Origin: an uncultured Clostridia bacterium
GTDB taxonomy: Bacteria > Bacillota > Clostridia > Oscillospirales > Oscillospiraceae
Length of the DNA stretch: 64,000 nt
Reading direction: 5' to 3'
NCBI GenBank assembly: GCA_937890525.1
Contig: CALADI010000046.1
Location: 1 to 64,000, forward strand
The notes beneath the pieces are model-generated. The model was not told where the DNA came from and did no database searches. It worked only from the letters and a program-made list of their open reading frames with translations. Positions 50,859-59,508 of the stretch are shown here, piece after piece. The translations under genes were made by a program, and so were the position numbers. Numbering within the stretch: the stretch's first letter is position 1; each line of letters begins with the position of its first letter.

Positions 50859-52322
50859 TTATAGAATGATGCAGATCAGTCCGGAGGCTCCTTCGTTGAT
50901 GATCCGGCACAGAGAACCCCGGAATTTCTCCTGTACCTCCTGCGGGGTACGCAGGAGCTTGGCATTCAGCCCCTCCCGGATCAGATCGTAGACGGATTTG
51001 CCGAAGATGTTGCTCTCCCACAGCTTTTCCGGTTCTTCTCCAGTGAGGTACTCGATCAGATCCTGGGACTGCTTTTCATCGCCCACCATGGGATTGATCT
51101 CCGTGTCGATGTCCACCCGGATCATGTGGATGGATGGAGCGCCGGCTTTTAGCTTGACGCCGTAGGCAGAGCCCTTCTTCAGGACTTCCGGCTTTTCCAG
51201 CGTCATTTCCTCGGCGCTGGGCATGACCACGCCGTAGCCGGTGGTGCGTACTGCGGTGAGGGCGTCGGAGATGCGGTCGTATTCCTGCTTCACATGGGTC
51301 AGTTCTCCCAGCAGCGCCATAAGGTCGGCATCGTTCCGGATGGGTACGCCGGTTCGGGCGCTGAGGGTCTCGTAATACAGGTGCTCGGGCAGACGCAATG
51401 AGCAGCTGATGGTACCGGTTGCAGGATCGATCTCGTCCAGATCCACCTGCTGGATCTGCTCCTGCTCAGAAAGTCCCTGCAAGGCCATCTCCGCCTGACC
51501 GAGGGTATGGATCTTTCCGGCCTGTGTCAGCAGGGCTTGGTAGACGGCTTGCTTGAGGGGGTGCTCCAGTTCTAGACCGTCCACCCATCGGGGCAGGCGG
51601 ACTCGGAGCTGCCCAAGAGGAAAGGCATAGAGCAGATCCTGCAGCAGCGCCACGATCCCATCGGCGCCAATGGCTTGGCAGTCGGCAATGGCGGCATCCA
51701 CATCGAACTCCGCTTTAAGCTGCTGGCGCAGCTCGGATGCTGCGGCTCCGTTGGGATCTGCGGTGTTGATGATGGTGAGAAACGGTTTGCCGGTGGCTTT
51801 GATGTCCGTAATGGCACGGCGCTCCGCCTGAATATAGTCCTGCCGGGGAATGTCGGTGATAGAGCCGTCGGTGGTCACCACGATGCCGATGGATGCGTGA
51901 TCGTCCATTACCTTTTTGGTGCCGATCTCCGCCGCTTCGGTCAGAGGGATGGGATGGTCGGCCCAAGGTGTAGAGATCATCCGGGGCTTGTCACCTTCCA
52001 TGGCTCCCACGGCGCCGTCTACCATGTACCCAACCGAATCGATGAGCCGCACCCGCAGCTTGGTGGCGCCGTCGGGGCAGATCTCCACCGCATTTTCCGG
52101 GACAAACTTGGGCTCGGAGGTCATGATGGTTTTTCCGGATCCGCTCTGGGGCAGCTCATCCTTGGCCCGTGCCGCCAGATTGGCATCAGAGATGTTGGGG
52201 ATGACCAGAGTCTCCATCATCCGTTTGATGAGCGTGGATTTGCCGGTACGCACCGGACCCACCACGCCGATATAGATGTTGCCGCCGGTTCTTGCGGCCA
52301 AGCTTGCATAAAAATTTTCCAT
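50859..52322 (-). CDS. spoIVA: Stage IV sporulation protein A
   Basis: SpoIVA is the ATPase that polymerises around the forespore and is the base of the spore coat. The 487-residue protein has the P-loop GPVRTGKST (22-30), SDANLAARAKDELPQSGSGKTIMTSEPKFVP in parts, and a long C-terminal domain ending GLICIIL, the expected SpoIVA terminus that anchors it via SpoVM. ATG at 52322 follows GAGGAGG. A sigma-E-type promoter precedes it, matching its known mother-cell expression. Confidence 0.96.
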   Translation of the reverse strand: MENFYASLAARTGGNIYIGVVGPVRTGKSTLIKRMMETLVIPNISDANLAARAKDELPQSGSGKTIMTSEPKFVPENAVEICPDGATKLRVRLIDSVGYMVDGAVGAMEGDKPRMISTPWADHPIPLTEAAEIGTKKVMDDHASIGIVVTTDGSITDIPRQDYIQAERRAITDIKATGKPFLTIINTADPNGAAASELRQQLKAEFDVDAAIADCQAIGADGIVALLQDLLYAFPLGQLRVRLPRWVDGLELEHPLKQAVYQALLTQAGKIHTLGQAEMALQGLSEQEQIQQVDLDEIDPATGTISCSLRLPEHLYYETLSARTGVPIRNDADLMALLGELTHVKQEYDRISDALTAVRTTGYGVVMPSAEEMTLEKPEVLKKGSAYGVKLKAGAPSIHMIRVDIDTEINPMVGDEKQSQDLIEYLTGEEPEKLWESNIFGKSVYDLIREGLNAKLLRTPQEVQEKFRGSLCRIINEGASGLICIIL

Positions 52323-52373
52323 AGCCAGCCTCCTCATTCCGGCAGGAGGCTTGCTCCTGCCCTTGGTAGAAGA

Positions 52374-52401
52374 AGGGTATGTGATTCGCAGGCAAAATAG
52401 A
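52374..52401 (-). promoter_or_regulatory. Predicted sigma-E promoter of spoIVA
   Basis: On the minus strand, TCTATTT (52395-52401), 13-bp spacer, CATACCCT (52374-52381), resembling the sigma-E pattern KMATATT-N13-CATACANT. A GGCAGGAG/CTCCTGCC hairpin (52341-52361) follows in the leader. Confidence 0.5.
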
Positions 52402-52415
52402 ACCGGCTGGACAGA

Positions 52416-53360
52416 TCAATGCTGAGAGGCAGCCTGGATGTAGTGGGAATTGATCTGCTCGGTGAATTCCAGCGCTGCATTGTATCCCATTTTCCGCTGG
52501 CGGTTGTTCATGGCGGCAACCTCTAGAATGACTGCCAGATTTCTGCCGGGGGTAATGGGAATGGTGTTCAGGGGCACTTCGACGCCCAGAATTTCCATGT
52601 GGTTGTCCTCAAGACCCAACCGGTCATAGGCGTGATGGTTGTCCCAAGGGACGATCTCCACCACCAGATTGATCTCGTTTTCCGATTTGACCGCACCTAC
52701 ACCGAAGAGTTTCGCCACATTGATGATGCCGATGCCCCGCAGTTCCACATAGTTCTGGATCAATGGGGGAGCGGTGCCGATCAGAGAAGTGGGACTGACC
52801 CGCTTGATCTCTACTGCGTCGTCTGCGATGAGACGGTGTCCGCGTTTCAGCAGCTCAATGGCGGCTTCGCTCTTGCCGATGCCGCTTTCGCCGATGAGCA
52901 GCACGCCCTCGCCGTAGACCTCCATGAGCACGCCGTGCCGGGTGATCCGGGGGGCGAGTTCTGAATTCAGGTAGGTGATGATGGAAGAGACGATATTGCT
53001 GGTGGACTGATGGCAACGCAGCAGGGTCACATTATGCTTCTTCGCCATCTCGATGCATTCGGCGCTGTGTTCCATCCCCCGGGATACAAGAAGAGCAGGG
53101 AATTTGTAACGGAACAGCCGGTCAAACACGATCCGCCGCTCGGCGGAGGAGAGCTTGTCCAGATAGCTCATCTCCACATTGCCCACCACTTGAAGCCGCA
53201 CCGGCTCAAAGTGGTCGAAATACCCGGAAAGCTGCAAGCCGGGACGGGCAATGTCCGCAACGGTCAAACGGATCTTCTCGTAGTCGGTGGCGGCATAGGT
53301 GACCTCCAGATTAAATACATGAACAAGCTGCGTCAGAGGAACGCTGTAATTCTCAGGCAT
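52416..53360 (-). CDS. hprK: HPr kinase/phosphorylase
   Basis: Phosphorylates HPr at Ser46 to drive carbon catabolite repression in low-GC Gram-positives. The 314-residue protein has the N-terminal domain (1-130), the P-loop GESGIGKS (157-164), the HRLIADDAVEI catalytic segment (His175, Asp180-181) and the K3-loop region ITPGRNLAVILEVAA. All catalytic residues are present. Own promoter; transcribed alone, as spoIVA has a separate promoter downstream. Confidence 0.96.
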   Translation of the reverse strand: MPENYSVPLTQLVHVFNLEVTYAATDYEKIRLTVADIARPGLQLSGYFDHFEPVRLQVVGNVEMSYLDKLSSAERRIVFDRLFRYKFPALLVSRGMEHSAECIEMAKKHNVTLLRCHQSTSNIVSSIITYLNSELAPRITRHGVLMEVYGEGVLLIGESGIGKSEAAIELLKRGHRLIADDAVEIKRVSPTSLIGTAPPLIQNYVELRGIGIINVAKLFGVGAVKSENEINLVVEIVPWDNHHAYDRLGLEDNHMEILGVEVPLNTIPITPGRNLAVILEVAAMNNRQRKMGYNAALEFTEQINSHYIQAASQH

Positions 53361-53393
53361 TGCTTGATCCTCCCAATCAAAATAGATAGTACT

Positions 53394-53421
53394 ATTATAT
53401 CAGTTCCCGTTTCAATGGCAA
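53394..53421 (-). promoter_or_regulatory. Predicted promoter of hprK
   Basis: On the minus strand, TTGCCA (53416-53421), 16-bp spacer, TATAAT (53394-53399). Confidence 0.6.
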
Positions 53422-53456
53422 CCACAAAAATAAAAAGAAAAACTTGAAAAAAACAC

Positions 53457-53485
53457 TTGCATTTTCCAGAATTATTTGATATCAT
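53457..53485 (+). promoter_or_regulatory. Predicted sigma-A promoter of rpmB
   Basis: TTGCAT (53457-53462), 17-bp spacer, TATCAT (53480-53485). Confidence 0.7.
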
Positions 53486-53492
53486 ATTTGAG

Positions 53493-53506
53493 CGCCCGTA
53501 TGGGCG
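53493..53506 (+). promoter_or_regulatory. Short hairpin at the 5' end of the rpmB leader
   Basis: CGCCC pairs with GGGCG around a GTAT loop, starting at about the predicted transcription start. Placement is like the hairpin in the rpmE leader; a regulatory or stabilising role is inferred only. Confidence 0.35.
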
Positions 53507-53544
53507 GCTTTGATTTAATTATTTACGGATGGGAGGTGCAACGA

Positions 53545-53733
53545 ATGGCGAAGTGTGATTATTGTGGTAAGGGTGTTACCTTTGGTATCAAGGTTTCTCA
53601 CTCTCACAGACGCTCCAACCGCACCTGGAAGCCCAATGTCAAGCGGGTCAAGGCGGTTGTCAACGGTACTCCGTGCCATGTGTACGCTTGTACCAGATGC
53701 CTCCGTTCCAACAAGGTTGAGCGTGCAGTCTGA
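53545..53733 (+). CDS. rpmB: Ribosomal protein bL28, zinc-binding form
   Basis: A 62-residue basic large-subunit protein. It has the C+ zinc signature CDYCGKG (C4, C7) and CTRCLRS (C49, C52), and HSHRRSNRTWKPNVKRV in between. ATG at 53545 follows GGGAGGTG with good spacing. Monocistronic with promoter, leader and terminator. Confidence 0.97.
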   Translation: MAKCDYCGKGVTFGIKVSHSHRRSNRTWKPNVKRVKAVVNGTPCHVYACTRCLRSNKVERAV

Positions 53734-53746
53734 TTACGGCACAATA

Positions 53747-53774
53747 AACGGTATCATCTTCGGATGATACCGTT
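53747..53774 (+). terminator. Intrinsic terminator of rpmB
   Basis: Perfect 12-bp stem (AACGGTATCATC with GATGATACCGTT) capped by a stable TTCG tetraloop, followed by CTTTGTTT. Confidence 0.8.
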
Positions 53775-53823
53775 CTTTGTTTATATGCCTAATTTGCAAA
53801 CAGGAACATAAGGAGGATACGGG

Positions 53824-54387
53824 ATGAAACCGAGAGAGTTTTTGGATATGCTCCATGTGGCGGAGCGGCTGAAGGACACCACACGCCATTGCACCACCTC
53901 CGGCGGACGGCCGGAGAGCGTAGCGGAGCATAGTTGGCGGATCAGTCTGATGGCGATGCTCCTTCAGCATGAGTTTGCCGGTCTGGATATGGATAAGGTC
54001 ATCCGCATGTGCCTGATCCACGATCTGGGGGAGTGCTTCACGGGGGATATCCCCTCGTTTGAAAAAACAGAGCAGGACACCCAGCGGGAGGATGCACTGC
54101 TGCATCAATGGGTGGAAGGGCTGCCCGTTGAGGTAAGCCGGGACTTGACGGCGCTTTACCGGGAAATGGACGAATTGCAGACTCCGGAAGCGAAACTCTA
54201 TAAGGCGCTGGATAAGCTGGAAGCGGTGATCCAACACAATGAGTCGCCCCTTTCCACCTGGTCGGAGAATGAGTATCAGTTGAATCAGACCTATGGCACC
54301 GAGCAGGTTGCGTGTTTCGAGTGGCTGGCCGATCTGCGTCGGGAGATGAAGCAGGACACTCAACAGAAGATCCAAAAGGGAATATGA
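53824..54387 (+). CDS. HD-domain phosphohydrolase (YfbR/YGK1-like)
   Basis: A 187-residue HD-domain protein of the small 5'-deoxynucleotidase-like group. Metal-binding residues occur in SVAEHSWRISLMA (first His), LIHDLGECFTGD (His-Asp pair) and a later Asp in YKALDKLEAVIQH. E. coli YfbR dephosphorylates dNMPs; substrate here not established. ATG follows AAGGAGG with 9-nt spacing. No clear promoter in the 50 bp after the rpmB terminator. Ends at a bidirectional terminator. Confidence 0.88.
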   Translation: MKPREFLDMLHVAERLKDTTRHCTTSGGRPESVAEHSWRISLMAMLLQHEFAGLDMDKVIRMCLIHDLGECFTGDIPSFEKTEQDTQREDALLHQWVEGLPVEVSRDLTALYREMDELQTPEAKLYKALDKLEAVIQHNESPLSTWSENEYQLNQTYGTEQVACFEWLADLRREMKQDTQQKIQKGI

Positions 54388-54389
54388 AA

Positions 54390-54418
54390 AGATCCGCCGT
54401 GTTATCTACGGCGGATCT
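54390..54418. terminator. Bidirectional terminator between HD gene and gpsA
   Basis: Perfect 11-bp stem (AGATCCGCCGT with ACGGCGGATCT), 7-nt loop, followed by TTTTT on the plus strand and by CTTTTC on the minus strand. Confidence 0.88.
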
Positions 54419-54436
54419 TTTTGCGATTTAGTGGGG

Positions 54437-55432
54437 TCAGAGCCAGCCTGCGTCCTCGCTTTCGGGTTTCTTGTCCCGCAGCAGCAGCCCACGCACCACT
54501 TCACCGGCGTCTGCATTGTCATAAAGCACCCGGTATGCAGCGTTGATGATGGGCATCTCGACCCCCAAAGAGCGGGCCAGTTCCCATGCAGAGCGGGAAG
54601 CGTAGTACCCCTCCACCACGGCACCGATCTGCTTCATGGCTGCATCGGGAGACATACCCTGACCAATCAGGATACCAGCCCGGCGGTTTCGGGAGTGCAT
54701 GGAGGTGCAGGTGACGATGAGATCGCCGATGCCGGCAAGACCGGCGAAGGTTTCCTTATTGGCACCCATGGCAACTCCCAGACGGGCGATCTCGGTCAAA
54801 CCTCTGGTCATCAGCATGGCCTTGGTGTTGTCGCCATAGCCCAGACCGTCGCTGACGCCGGCGCACAGGGCAATCACATTTTTCAGCGCACCGCCCAACT
54901 CCGCACCGATGAGGTCGGGGCTGGTGTAGATACGGAAATTCTCGGTCATGAAGGCGGACTGTACCAGTTCTGCAAGCGACTTTTCCGGACAGGCAGCCAC
55001 GCATCCGGTGGGGATGGACTTGGCAACTTCTTCTGCATGGCTGGGCCCGGTGAGAGCCACCACGCAATGCCCGGTCATGGTCTGAACGATCTGGCTCATA
55101 CGCATCAGCGTGCCGTTTTCGATGCCCTTGGTGACGCATACCATTACCGTATTTTCGCTGAGGTGGTCAGCAATGGCGGCGCATACCGAGCGGATGGCAA
55201 AAGAGGGGGAGGCGATGACGACCAGATCTTGACCTGCAACACATCTGGGGTCAGAGGTGATGGTCATCTCTTGGGGCAGGGGGATCTCCGGCAAAGCGGG
55301 GTTGATCCGGGTGAGCGCCATTTGCTGAGCCTTTTCCGGGTTGTGAGACCACAATGTGGTCTCATGCCGGGGGCAGACACTCAGCGCAAGGGCGGTGCCC
55401 CAGCTTCCGCTTCCGACGATACAAATCTTCAT
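54437..55432 (-). CDS. gpsA: Glycerol-3-phosphate dehydrogenase [NAD(P)+]
   Basis: Reduces dihydroxyacetone phosphate to glycerol-3-phosphate for phospholipids. The 331-residue protein has the dinucleotide motif GSGSWGTALA (7-16), LTGPSHAEEVA, the catalytic Lys in GALKNVIALCAG, and GLAGIGDLIVTCTS. Overlaps plsY by ATGA; the two are consecutive steps of the same pathway, supply of sn-glycerol-3-phosphate then its acylation. Confidence 0.96.
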   Translation of the reverse strand: MKICIVGSGSWGTALALSVCPRHETTLWSHNPEKAQQMALTRINPALPEIPLPQEMTITSDPRCVAGQDLVVIASPSFAIRSVCAAIADHLSENTVMVCVTKGIENGTLMRMSQIVQTMTGHCVVALTGPSHAEEVAKSIPTGCVAACPEKSLAELVQSAFMTENFRIYTSPDLIGAELGGALKNVIALCAGVSDGLGYGDNTKAMLMTRGLTEIARLGVAMGANKETFAGLAGIGDLIVTCTSMHSRNRRAGILIGQGMSPDAAMKQIGAVVEGYYASRSAWELARSLGVEMPIINAAYRVLYDNADAGEVVRGLLLRDKKPESEDAGWL

Positions 55433-56049
55433 GATTTCTTCCCTTTCTTGAGATGAACCTTGGACTCGGTCCCGTTGAGCAGACGCTTGATATTTCCGCG
55501 ATGCATGTACAGCGCCATCAGGGCAATGGCGGTGCCCATAGCTGCGACCATAGGTTCATGCCAATGCAGGACGCAGAACCCAATGCCGTAGGAAACGGCT
55601 GCCAGAACAGAGCCAAGAGAAACATACTTGGTCAGGCAGTAGGCCAGCAGGAAAATCACGATGATCAGAACGGCGATCCTCCAATCCACAGCAAGTGCCA
55701 CGGCAAGACCGCAGACGATGCCCTTTCCGCCCCGGAATCCCAGCAGAGCGGGGAAGTCGTGCCCTAAGCTGACGCAGAAACCGCCCAGCATAGCGCCCTC
55801 GGCAGAAAGATCGTAAGGCTGGAGAAGCAGATAGCCCACGGCGCAGCCCAGCAGGGTCTTGACCAGATCCACCAGAAGCACGAGGAAGGTGCTTTTGCCG
55901 CCGAAATTGCGGAAATAGTTGGTCAGACCGGCGTTGCCGCTGCCATGGGAGCGGACATCGTCATGCTTCAATGCGGAAACAGATACGGCGCCGTTGATAT
56001 TCCCCAGAAGATAGCCGGTAGCGACGGTGACAAGGATGGGAAACCACAT
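55429..56049 (-). CDS. plsY: Glycerol-3-phosphate acyltransferase (acyl-phosphate type)
   Basis: A membrane acyltransferase that transfers acyl-phosphate to glycerol-3-phosphate. About 206 residues with five hydrophobic helices and the three loop motifs: SGNAGLTNYFR, the GLGHDFP-like SLGHDFPALLGFRGGKGI phosphate-binding segment, and a later short conserved loop. ATG 56049 was preferred because AAGGAGG is 10 nt upstream; an ATG three codons earlier is only 1-2 nt from that site. Sits between der and gpsA. Confidence 0.94.
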   Translation of the reverse strand: MWFPILVTVATGYLLGNINGAVSVSALKHDDVRSHGSGNAGLTNYFRNFGGKSTFLVLLVDLVKTLLGCAVGYLLLQPYDLSAEGAMLGGFCVSLGHDFPALLGFRGGKGIVCGLAVALAVDWRIAVLIIVIFLLAYCLTKYVSLGSVLAAVSYGIGFCVLHWHEPMVAAMGTAIALMALYMHRGNIKRLLNGTESKVHLKKGKKS

Positions 56050-56054
56050 TTGAA

Positions 56055-57386
56055 TCATTCCTCCTTGTCGCCCTTCTGGCGAATGGTGATCCGTACAGGG
56101 GTTCCCTTCAGACCGAATACCTCCCGGATCTGATTTTCCAGATACCGTTGATAGGAGAAGTGGAACAGCCGGGCGTCATTGCAGAAGATGACAAAATGAG
56201 GGGGCTTGGTGCCGGCCTGGGTCATGTAGTAGATCTTCAGACGGCGGCCCTTATCGCTGGGGGGCTGGACCCGGGCGGTGGCATCAGCCAGGATGGAGTT
56301 CAGCGCACCGGTGGTGATGCGGCTGGTGTTCTGGGTGTGGACTTCTTGGATCACGGAGAACAGCCTGTCCACCCGGGAGCCGGTGAGGGCGGAGATGAAC
56401 ACAATGGGGGCATAGGTCATATAGCTCAGAGCATTGCGGACTTCGCCTTCCATGTCTCGCATGGTGTTGGTCTCTTTGTCCGTGACGGCGTCCCACTTGT
56501 TGACCACGATGATGGCGGCCTTGCCCGCTTCGTGAACCAGTCCGGCAATTTTGGTGTCCTGCTCGGTGACGCCTTCGTTGGCATCCACAAGGATCAGGCA
56601 TACATCGCTGCGCTCGATGGCGCTGATGGTGCGCATATTGGAGTATTTTTCGATGATATCATCGATGCGGCTCTTGCGGCGCATTCCTGCGGTGTCGATG
56701 AAGCAGTATTTCCCGGACTCATTTTCAAAATAGGAGTCGATGGCATCCCGGGTGGTGCCTGCCACATCGGAAACGATCACCCGCTCCTCGCCCAAGATCC
56801 GGTTAAGCAGACTGGACTTGCCCACATTGGGTTTGCCTACAATGGCGACCTTAATGGTATCGTCGTCTTCGTCAGACGCATCCTCTTGGGGCAGATGCTC
56901 CAGACACCAGTCCAGCAGATCGCCGGTGCCGTGACCGTGGATGGCGGAGACTTCAAACAGGTCACCGATACCCAGACTGTAGAATTCGTAGACATCGGGA
57001 TTCACCGGGCCGATGGAGTCGCACTTGTTCACGGCGACGGCCACAGGTTTGCCGGATTTGCGCAGCATGGTGGCAACATCCATGTCCGCAGCGGTGACGC
57101 CGGATTTGACATCCACCACCATTACGATGGCGTCAGCCAGCTCGATGCCGATGACAGCCTGACGGCGCATGAATTTCAACATATCGTTCTCGGTGCCCGG
57201 CTCGATACCGCCGGTATCTACCAAAGAGAAGGTGCGGTTGCACCATTCGCAGTCGCCGTAGATCCGGTCCCGGGTCACGCCGGGGGTATCCTCCACGATG
57301 GAGGTACGGTGCCCCGTGAGTTTATTAAACAGCATGGACTTACCCACATTGGGGCGGCCGACGATTGCGATCAGACCCTTTGCCAT
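56055..57386 (-). CDS. der: Ribosome biogenesis GTPase Der (EngA)
   Basis: A double GTPase needed for 50S subunit maturation. The 443-residue protein has G1 motifs GRPNVGKS (near 9) and GKPNVGKSS (near 180), DTGG and DTAG G3 motifs, NKCD and NKWD G4 motifs, and the C-terminal KH-like domain (from about 350). ATG 57386 follows AAAGGAGT. First gene of der-plsY-gpsA. Confidence 0.97.
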   Translation of the reverse strand: MAKGLIAIVGRPNVGKSMLFNKLTGHRTSIVEDTPGVTRDRIYGDCEWCNRTFSLVDTGGIEPGTENDMLKFMRRQAVIGIELADAIVMVVDVKSGVTAADMDVATMLRKSGKPVAVAVNKCDSIGPVNPDVYEFYSLGIGDLFEVSAIHGHGTGDLLDWCLEHLPQEDASDEDDDTIKVAIVGKPNVGKSSLLNRILGEERVIVSDVAGTTRDAIDSYFENESGKYCFIDTAGMRRKSRIDDIIEKYSNMRTISAIERSDVCLILVDANEGVTEQDTKIAGLVHEAGKAAIIVVNKWDAVTDKETNTMRDMEGEVRNALSYMTYAPIVFISALTGSRVDRLFSVIQEVHTQNTSRITTGALNSILADATARVQPPSDKGRRLKIYYMTQAGTKPPHFVIFCNDARLFHFSYQRYLENQIREVFGLKGTPVRITIRQKGDKEE

Positions 57387-57424
57387 GGGGATCACTCCTT
57401 TCAAAGGAAAGATTTATCGGTAGT

Positions 57425-57453
57425 ATTATGCCACAGATCCCCGGTCAAATCAA
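57425..57453 (-). promoter_or_regulatory. Predicted promoter of the der-plsY-gpsA operon
   Basis: On the minus strand, TTGATT (57448-57453), 17-bp spacer, CATAAT (57425-57430). Confidence 0.6.
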
Positions 57454-57489
57454 GGGATAAGACGGGGCAGGGCGGGATAGGTAAGGAAA

Positions 57490-57516
57490 AAGAGGAAGGC
57501 TGGACGCCTTCCTCTT
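57490..57516 (-). terminator. Terminator of the yceD-rpmF operon
   Basis: Perfect 11-bp stem (AAGAGGAAGGC with GCCTTCCTCTT), 5-nt loop; on the minus strand the stem is followed by TTTCC. Confidence 0.82.
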
Positions 57517-57530
57517 GCGTTTTCCCTTGA

Positions 57531-57716
57531 TTACTCAGCCTTGGCCTCAACGACCTGACGGCCATTGTAGGTGCCGCAAGCCTTGCAAGCTCTGTGGGGC
57601 ATAACGGGCTCGCCGCACTTGGGGCAAACAGCTACGCTGGGAGCGCTCAGCTTCCAGTTGGAACCACGGCGCTTATCGCGGCGGGCGGAAGACACTTTAC
57701 ACTTAGGAACAGCCAT
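57531..57716 (-). CDS. rpmF: Ribosomal protein bL32
   Basis: A 61-residue large-subunit protein with the N-terminal MAVPKCKVSSARRDKRR, and the zinc cysteines C31, C34, C44 and C47 (CPKC and CKAC). ATG 57716 follows AAGGAGG with 8-nt spacing; the earlier in-frame ATG overlaps this region. Downstream partner of yceD in the conserved yceD-rpmF arrangement. Confidence 0.97.
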   Translation of the reverse strand: MAVPKCKVSSARRDKRRGSNWKLSAPSVAVCPKCGEPVMPHRACKACGTYNGRQVVEAKAE

Positions 57717-57767
57717 GGGTGACACCTCCTTGGTCGATCTGCTTTTCAGACAGCATCAATAATGGGA

Positions 57768-58268
57768 TTACTTGTTTAGAAGCTGCTGTAAAGCAGCAAA
57801 ACGGGGATCGATTTCCTTCTGGCAGTCGCAAGGACCTTCGTTCAGGTTCTTGCCGCAGCGGCAGCACAGCCCTTTGCAATCTTCGCAGCACAGGAACTTG
57901 GTGTCCATGTTCAGGATGAAGACTGTGCGCACGATCTCGTCGATGTCGGCGAAATTGCCTTCCAGAGGGAAGATCCGCTCATCCTCGTGATCTTCGTCAG
58001 CCAATTCCGTCACCAGAACCACATCCAGCGGATAGGTGAGATCCTCTTCATACTCGCTGGCGCACCGATCGCAGACCGCCGTGAGATGGGCGGCGATGGT
58101 ACCCGTTGCCATCAGCACACCGGCTGTATTGCGAACAGTACCGCTGGCGGTGACAGGCGACTGCAGAGGGTAGATGGAACCGAAACAAAGGTCACTCAGA
58201 TCCAAACTGGTGGAGAATTCGCAGCTTGCGCCGGGACAATCAATGATTTTTGACAGATCCAGTAGCAT
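57768..58268 (-). CDS. yceD: DUF177 / YceD family protein
   Basis: A 166-residue protein of the DUF177 family, linked to 23S rRNA accumulation and nearly always encoded before rpmF. Cysteines are prominent: CDRCASEYEEDL (C66 and C69 region) and a C-terminal cluster CCEDCKGLCCRCGKNL (about 126-141) that resembles a metal site. ATG follows AAAGGAGG with 7-nt spacing and a consensus promoter. Confidence 0.92.
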   Translation of the reverse strand: MLLDLSKIIDCPGASCEFSTSLDLSDLCFGSIYPLQSPVTASGTVRNTAGVLMATGTIAAHLTAVCDRCASEYEEDLTYPLDVVLVTELADEDHEDERIFPLEGNFADIDEIVRTVFILNMDTKFLCCEDCKGLCCRCGKNLNEGPCDCQKEIDPRFAALQQLLNK

Positions 58269-58299
58269 TGCGTATCCTCCTTTCAGTCATGCATTAGAT

Positions 58300-58328
58300 A
58301 TTATATGGTGTTTCCCATCATTTGTCAA
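58300..58328 (-). promoter_or_regulatory. Consensus sigma-A promoter of yceD-rpmF
   Basis: On the minus strand, TTGACA (58323-58328), 17-bp spacer, TATAAT (58300-58305): both boxes perfect. Confidence 0.88.
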
Positions 58329-58384
58329 ACATTATTTTCAAAAAATCAGGAAAATTCCGAGAATATTTGGGGAATGGTTGCCAC

Positions 58385-58413
58385 TTGACCAATGGTGCCG
58401 ATTCCATTATCAT
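58385..58413 (+). promoter_or_regulatory. Predicted sigma-A promoter of the RluA-family gene
   Basis: TTGACC (58385-58390), 17-bp spacer, TATCAT (58408-58413). Confidence 0.65.
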
Positions 58414-58468
58414 ATAAAGCATCCAACGATACGGCGCTGCCGTGTCCCATTGCCGGAGGAAATGACCC

Positions 58469-59449
58469 ATGAAAGAGTTTATCATAGAAAAAAATGACGC
58501 AGGACAGCGGCTGGATCGGTTCTTGACCAAGGCGGTACCCCTGTTGCCGGCATCTCTTGCCCAGAAGTACATCCGCATCAAGCGCATCAAGCGCAACGGC
58601 GCCCGTGCCGAGCGGGATACCCGTCTGGAAGCGGGGGATGTGCTCCAATTATACATCAACGATGAGTTCTTTGACAAGCCCCGGGAGGACAATGCGTTCC
58701 TCACGGTGGCATCGCCCAAGCTGAATATCGTGTACGAGGATGCCAATATCCTGCTGGTGGACAAGCGTCCGGGGCTGGCGGTGCACCCCCACGACGGCGC
58801 CGAGTATGGGCGCACTCTGATCGACCACATCCAAGCCTATCTGTACCAGAAGCGGGAATGGAATCCCAGAGGGGAGAATTCCTTCACTCCTGCGCTGTGC
58901 AACCGCATCGACCGGAACACCGGCGGCATCGTCATCGCTGCCAAGACCGCTGAAGCCTTGCGGATCATGAACCAAAAAATCAAGGATCGGGAATTGGACA
59001 AGCGGTATCTGGCGGTGGTGGAGGGGACGCCTAAGCCTGCCGTGGGGCAGCTCAAGGGCTATATTTTCAAGGACGCAAAGAAAAACCGCGTGTTTGTCAG
59101 CGATACTCCTAAGACCGGGGCAAAGACTGCGCAGACCAACTACCGGGTGCTGGCATCGGAGAAGGGGCTGTCCTTGGTGGAGTGCGAGCTTATCACAGGC
59201 CGTACCCATCAGATCCGTGCCCAGTTCTCCCATGCGGGGCATCCTCTGCTGGGGGACGGCAAGTATGGCAAACTGGATAAGCGCTTCGATAGGACTTATC
59301 AGGCGCTCTATTCTTATAAGCTGACCTTTGCATTTACCACCGATGCAGGAGAATTGGAGAATCTCAATGGCAGGAGTTTTCAGGTGGAGCAGGTGGACTT
59401 TGTCACCCAGTATTTCCCGGATCAGGCAAAAAAGCTATTTATCCGATGA
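58469..59449 (+). CDS. RluA-family pseudouridine synthase
   Basis: A 326-residue pseudouridine synthase with an N-terminal S4 RNA-binding domain (about 12-66, QRLDRFLTK...) and the RluA catalytic domain: HPHDG, CNRIDRNTGG with catalytic Asp148, and LITGRTHQIRAQFSHAGHPLLGD. The exact rRNA or tRNA target cannot be told from sequence alone (RluC/RluD-like). The ATG follows GGAGG by 9 nt. Single gene ended by a bidirectional terminator. Confidence 0.92.
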   Translation: MKEFIIEKNDAGQRLDRFLTKAVPLLPASLAQKYIRIKRIKRNGARAERDTRLEAGDVLQLYINDEFFDKPREDNAFLTVASPKLNIVYEDANILLVDKRPGLAVHPHDGAEYGRTLIDHIQAYLYQKREWNPRGENSFTPALCNRIDRNTGGIVIAAKTAEALRIMNQKIKDRELDKRYLAVVEGTPKPAVGQLKGYIFKDAKKNRVFVSDTPKTGAKTAQTNYRVLASEKGLSLVECELITGRTHQIRAQFSHAGHPLLGDGKYGKLDKRFDRTYQALYSYKLTFAFTTDAGELENLNGRSFQVEQVDFVTQYFPDQAKKLFIR

Positions 59450-59465
59450 ATTGGATATGAAAACA

Positions 59466-59499
59466 GCCGCCGGTCGGAGCAGACGCTCTGACCGGCGGC
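59466..59499. terminator. Bidirectional terminator between RluA gene and SLH-CAP gene
   Basis: A 15-bp stem (GCCGCCGGTCGGAGC with GCTCTGACCGGCGGC, one mismatch), AGAC loop. TGTTTTC follows on the minus strand. Confidence 0.78.
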
Positions 59500-59508
59500 T
59501 TGCGTATC

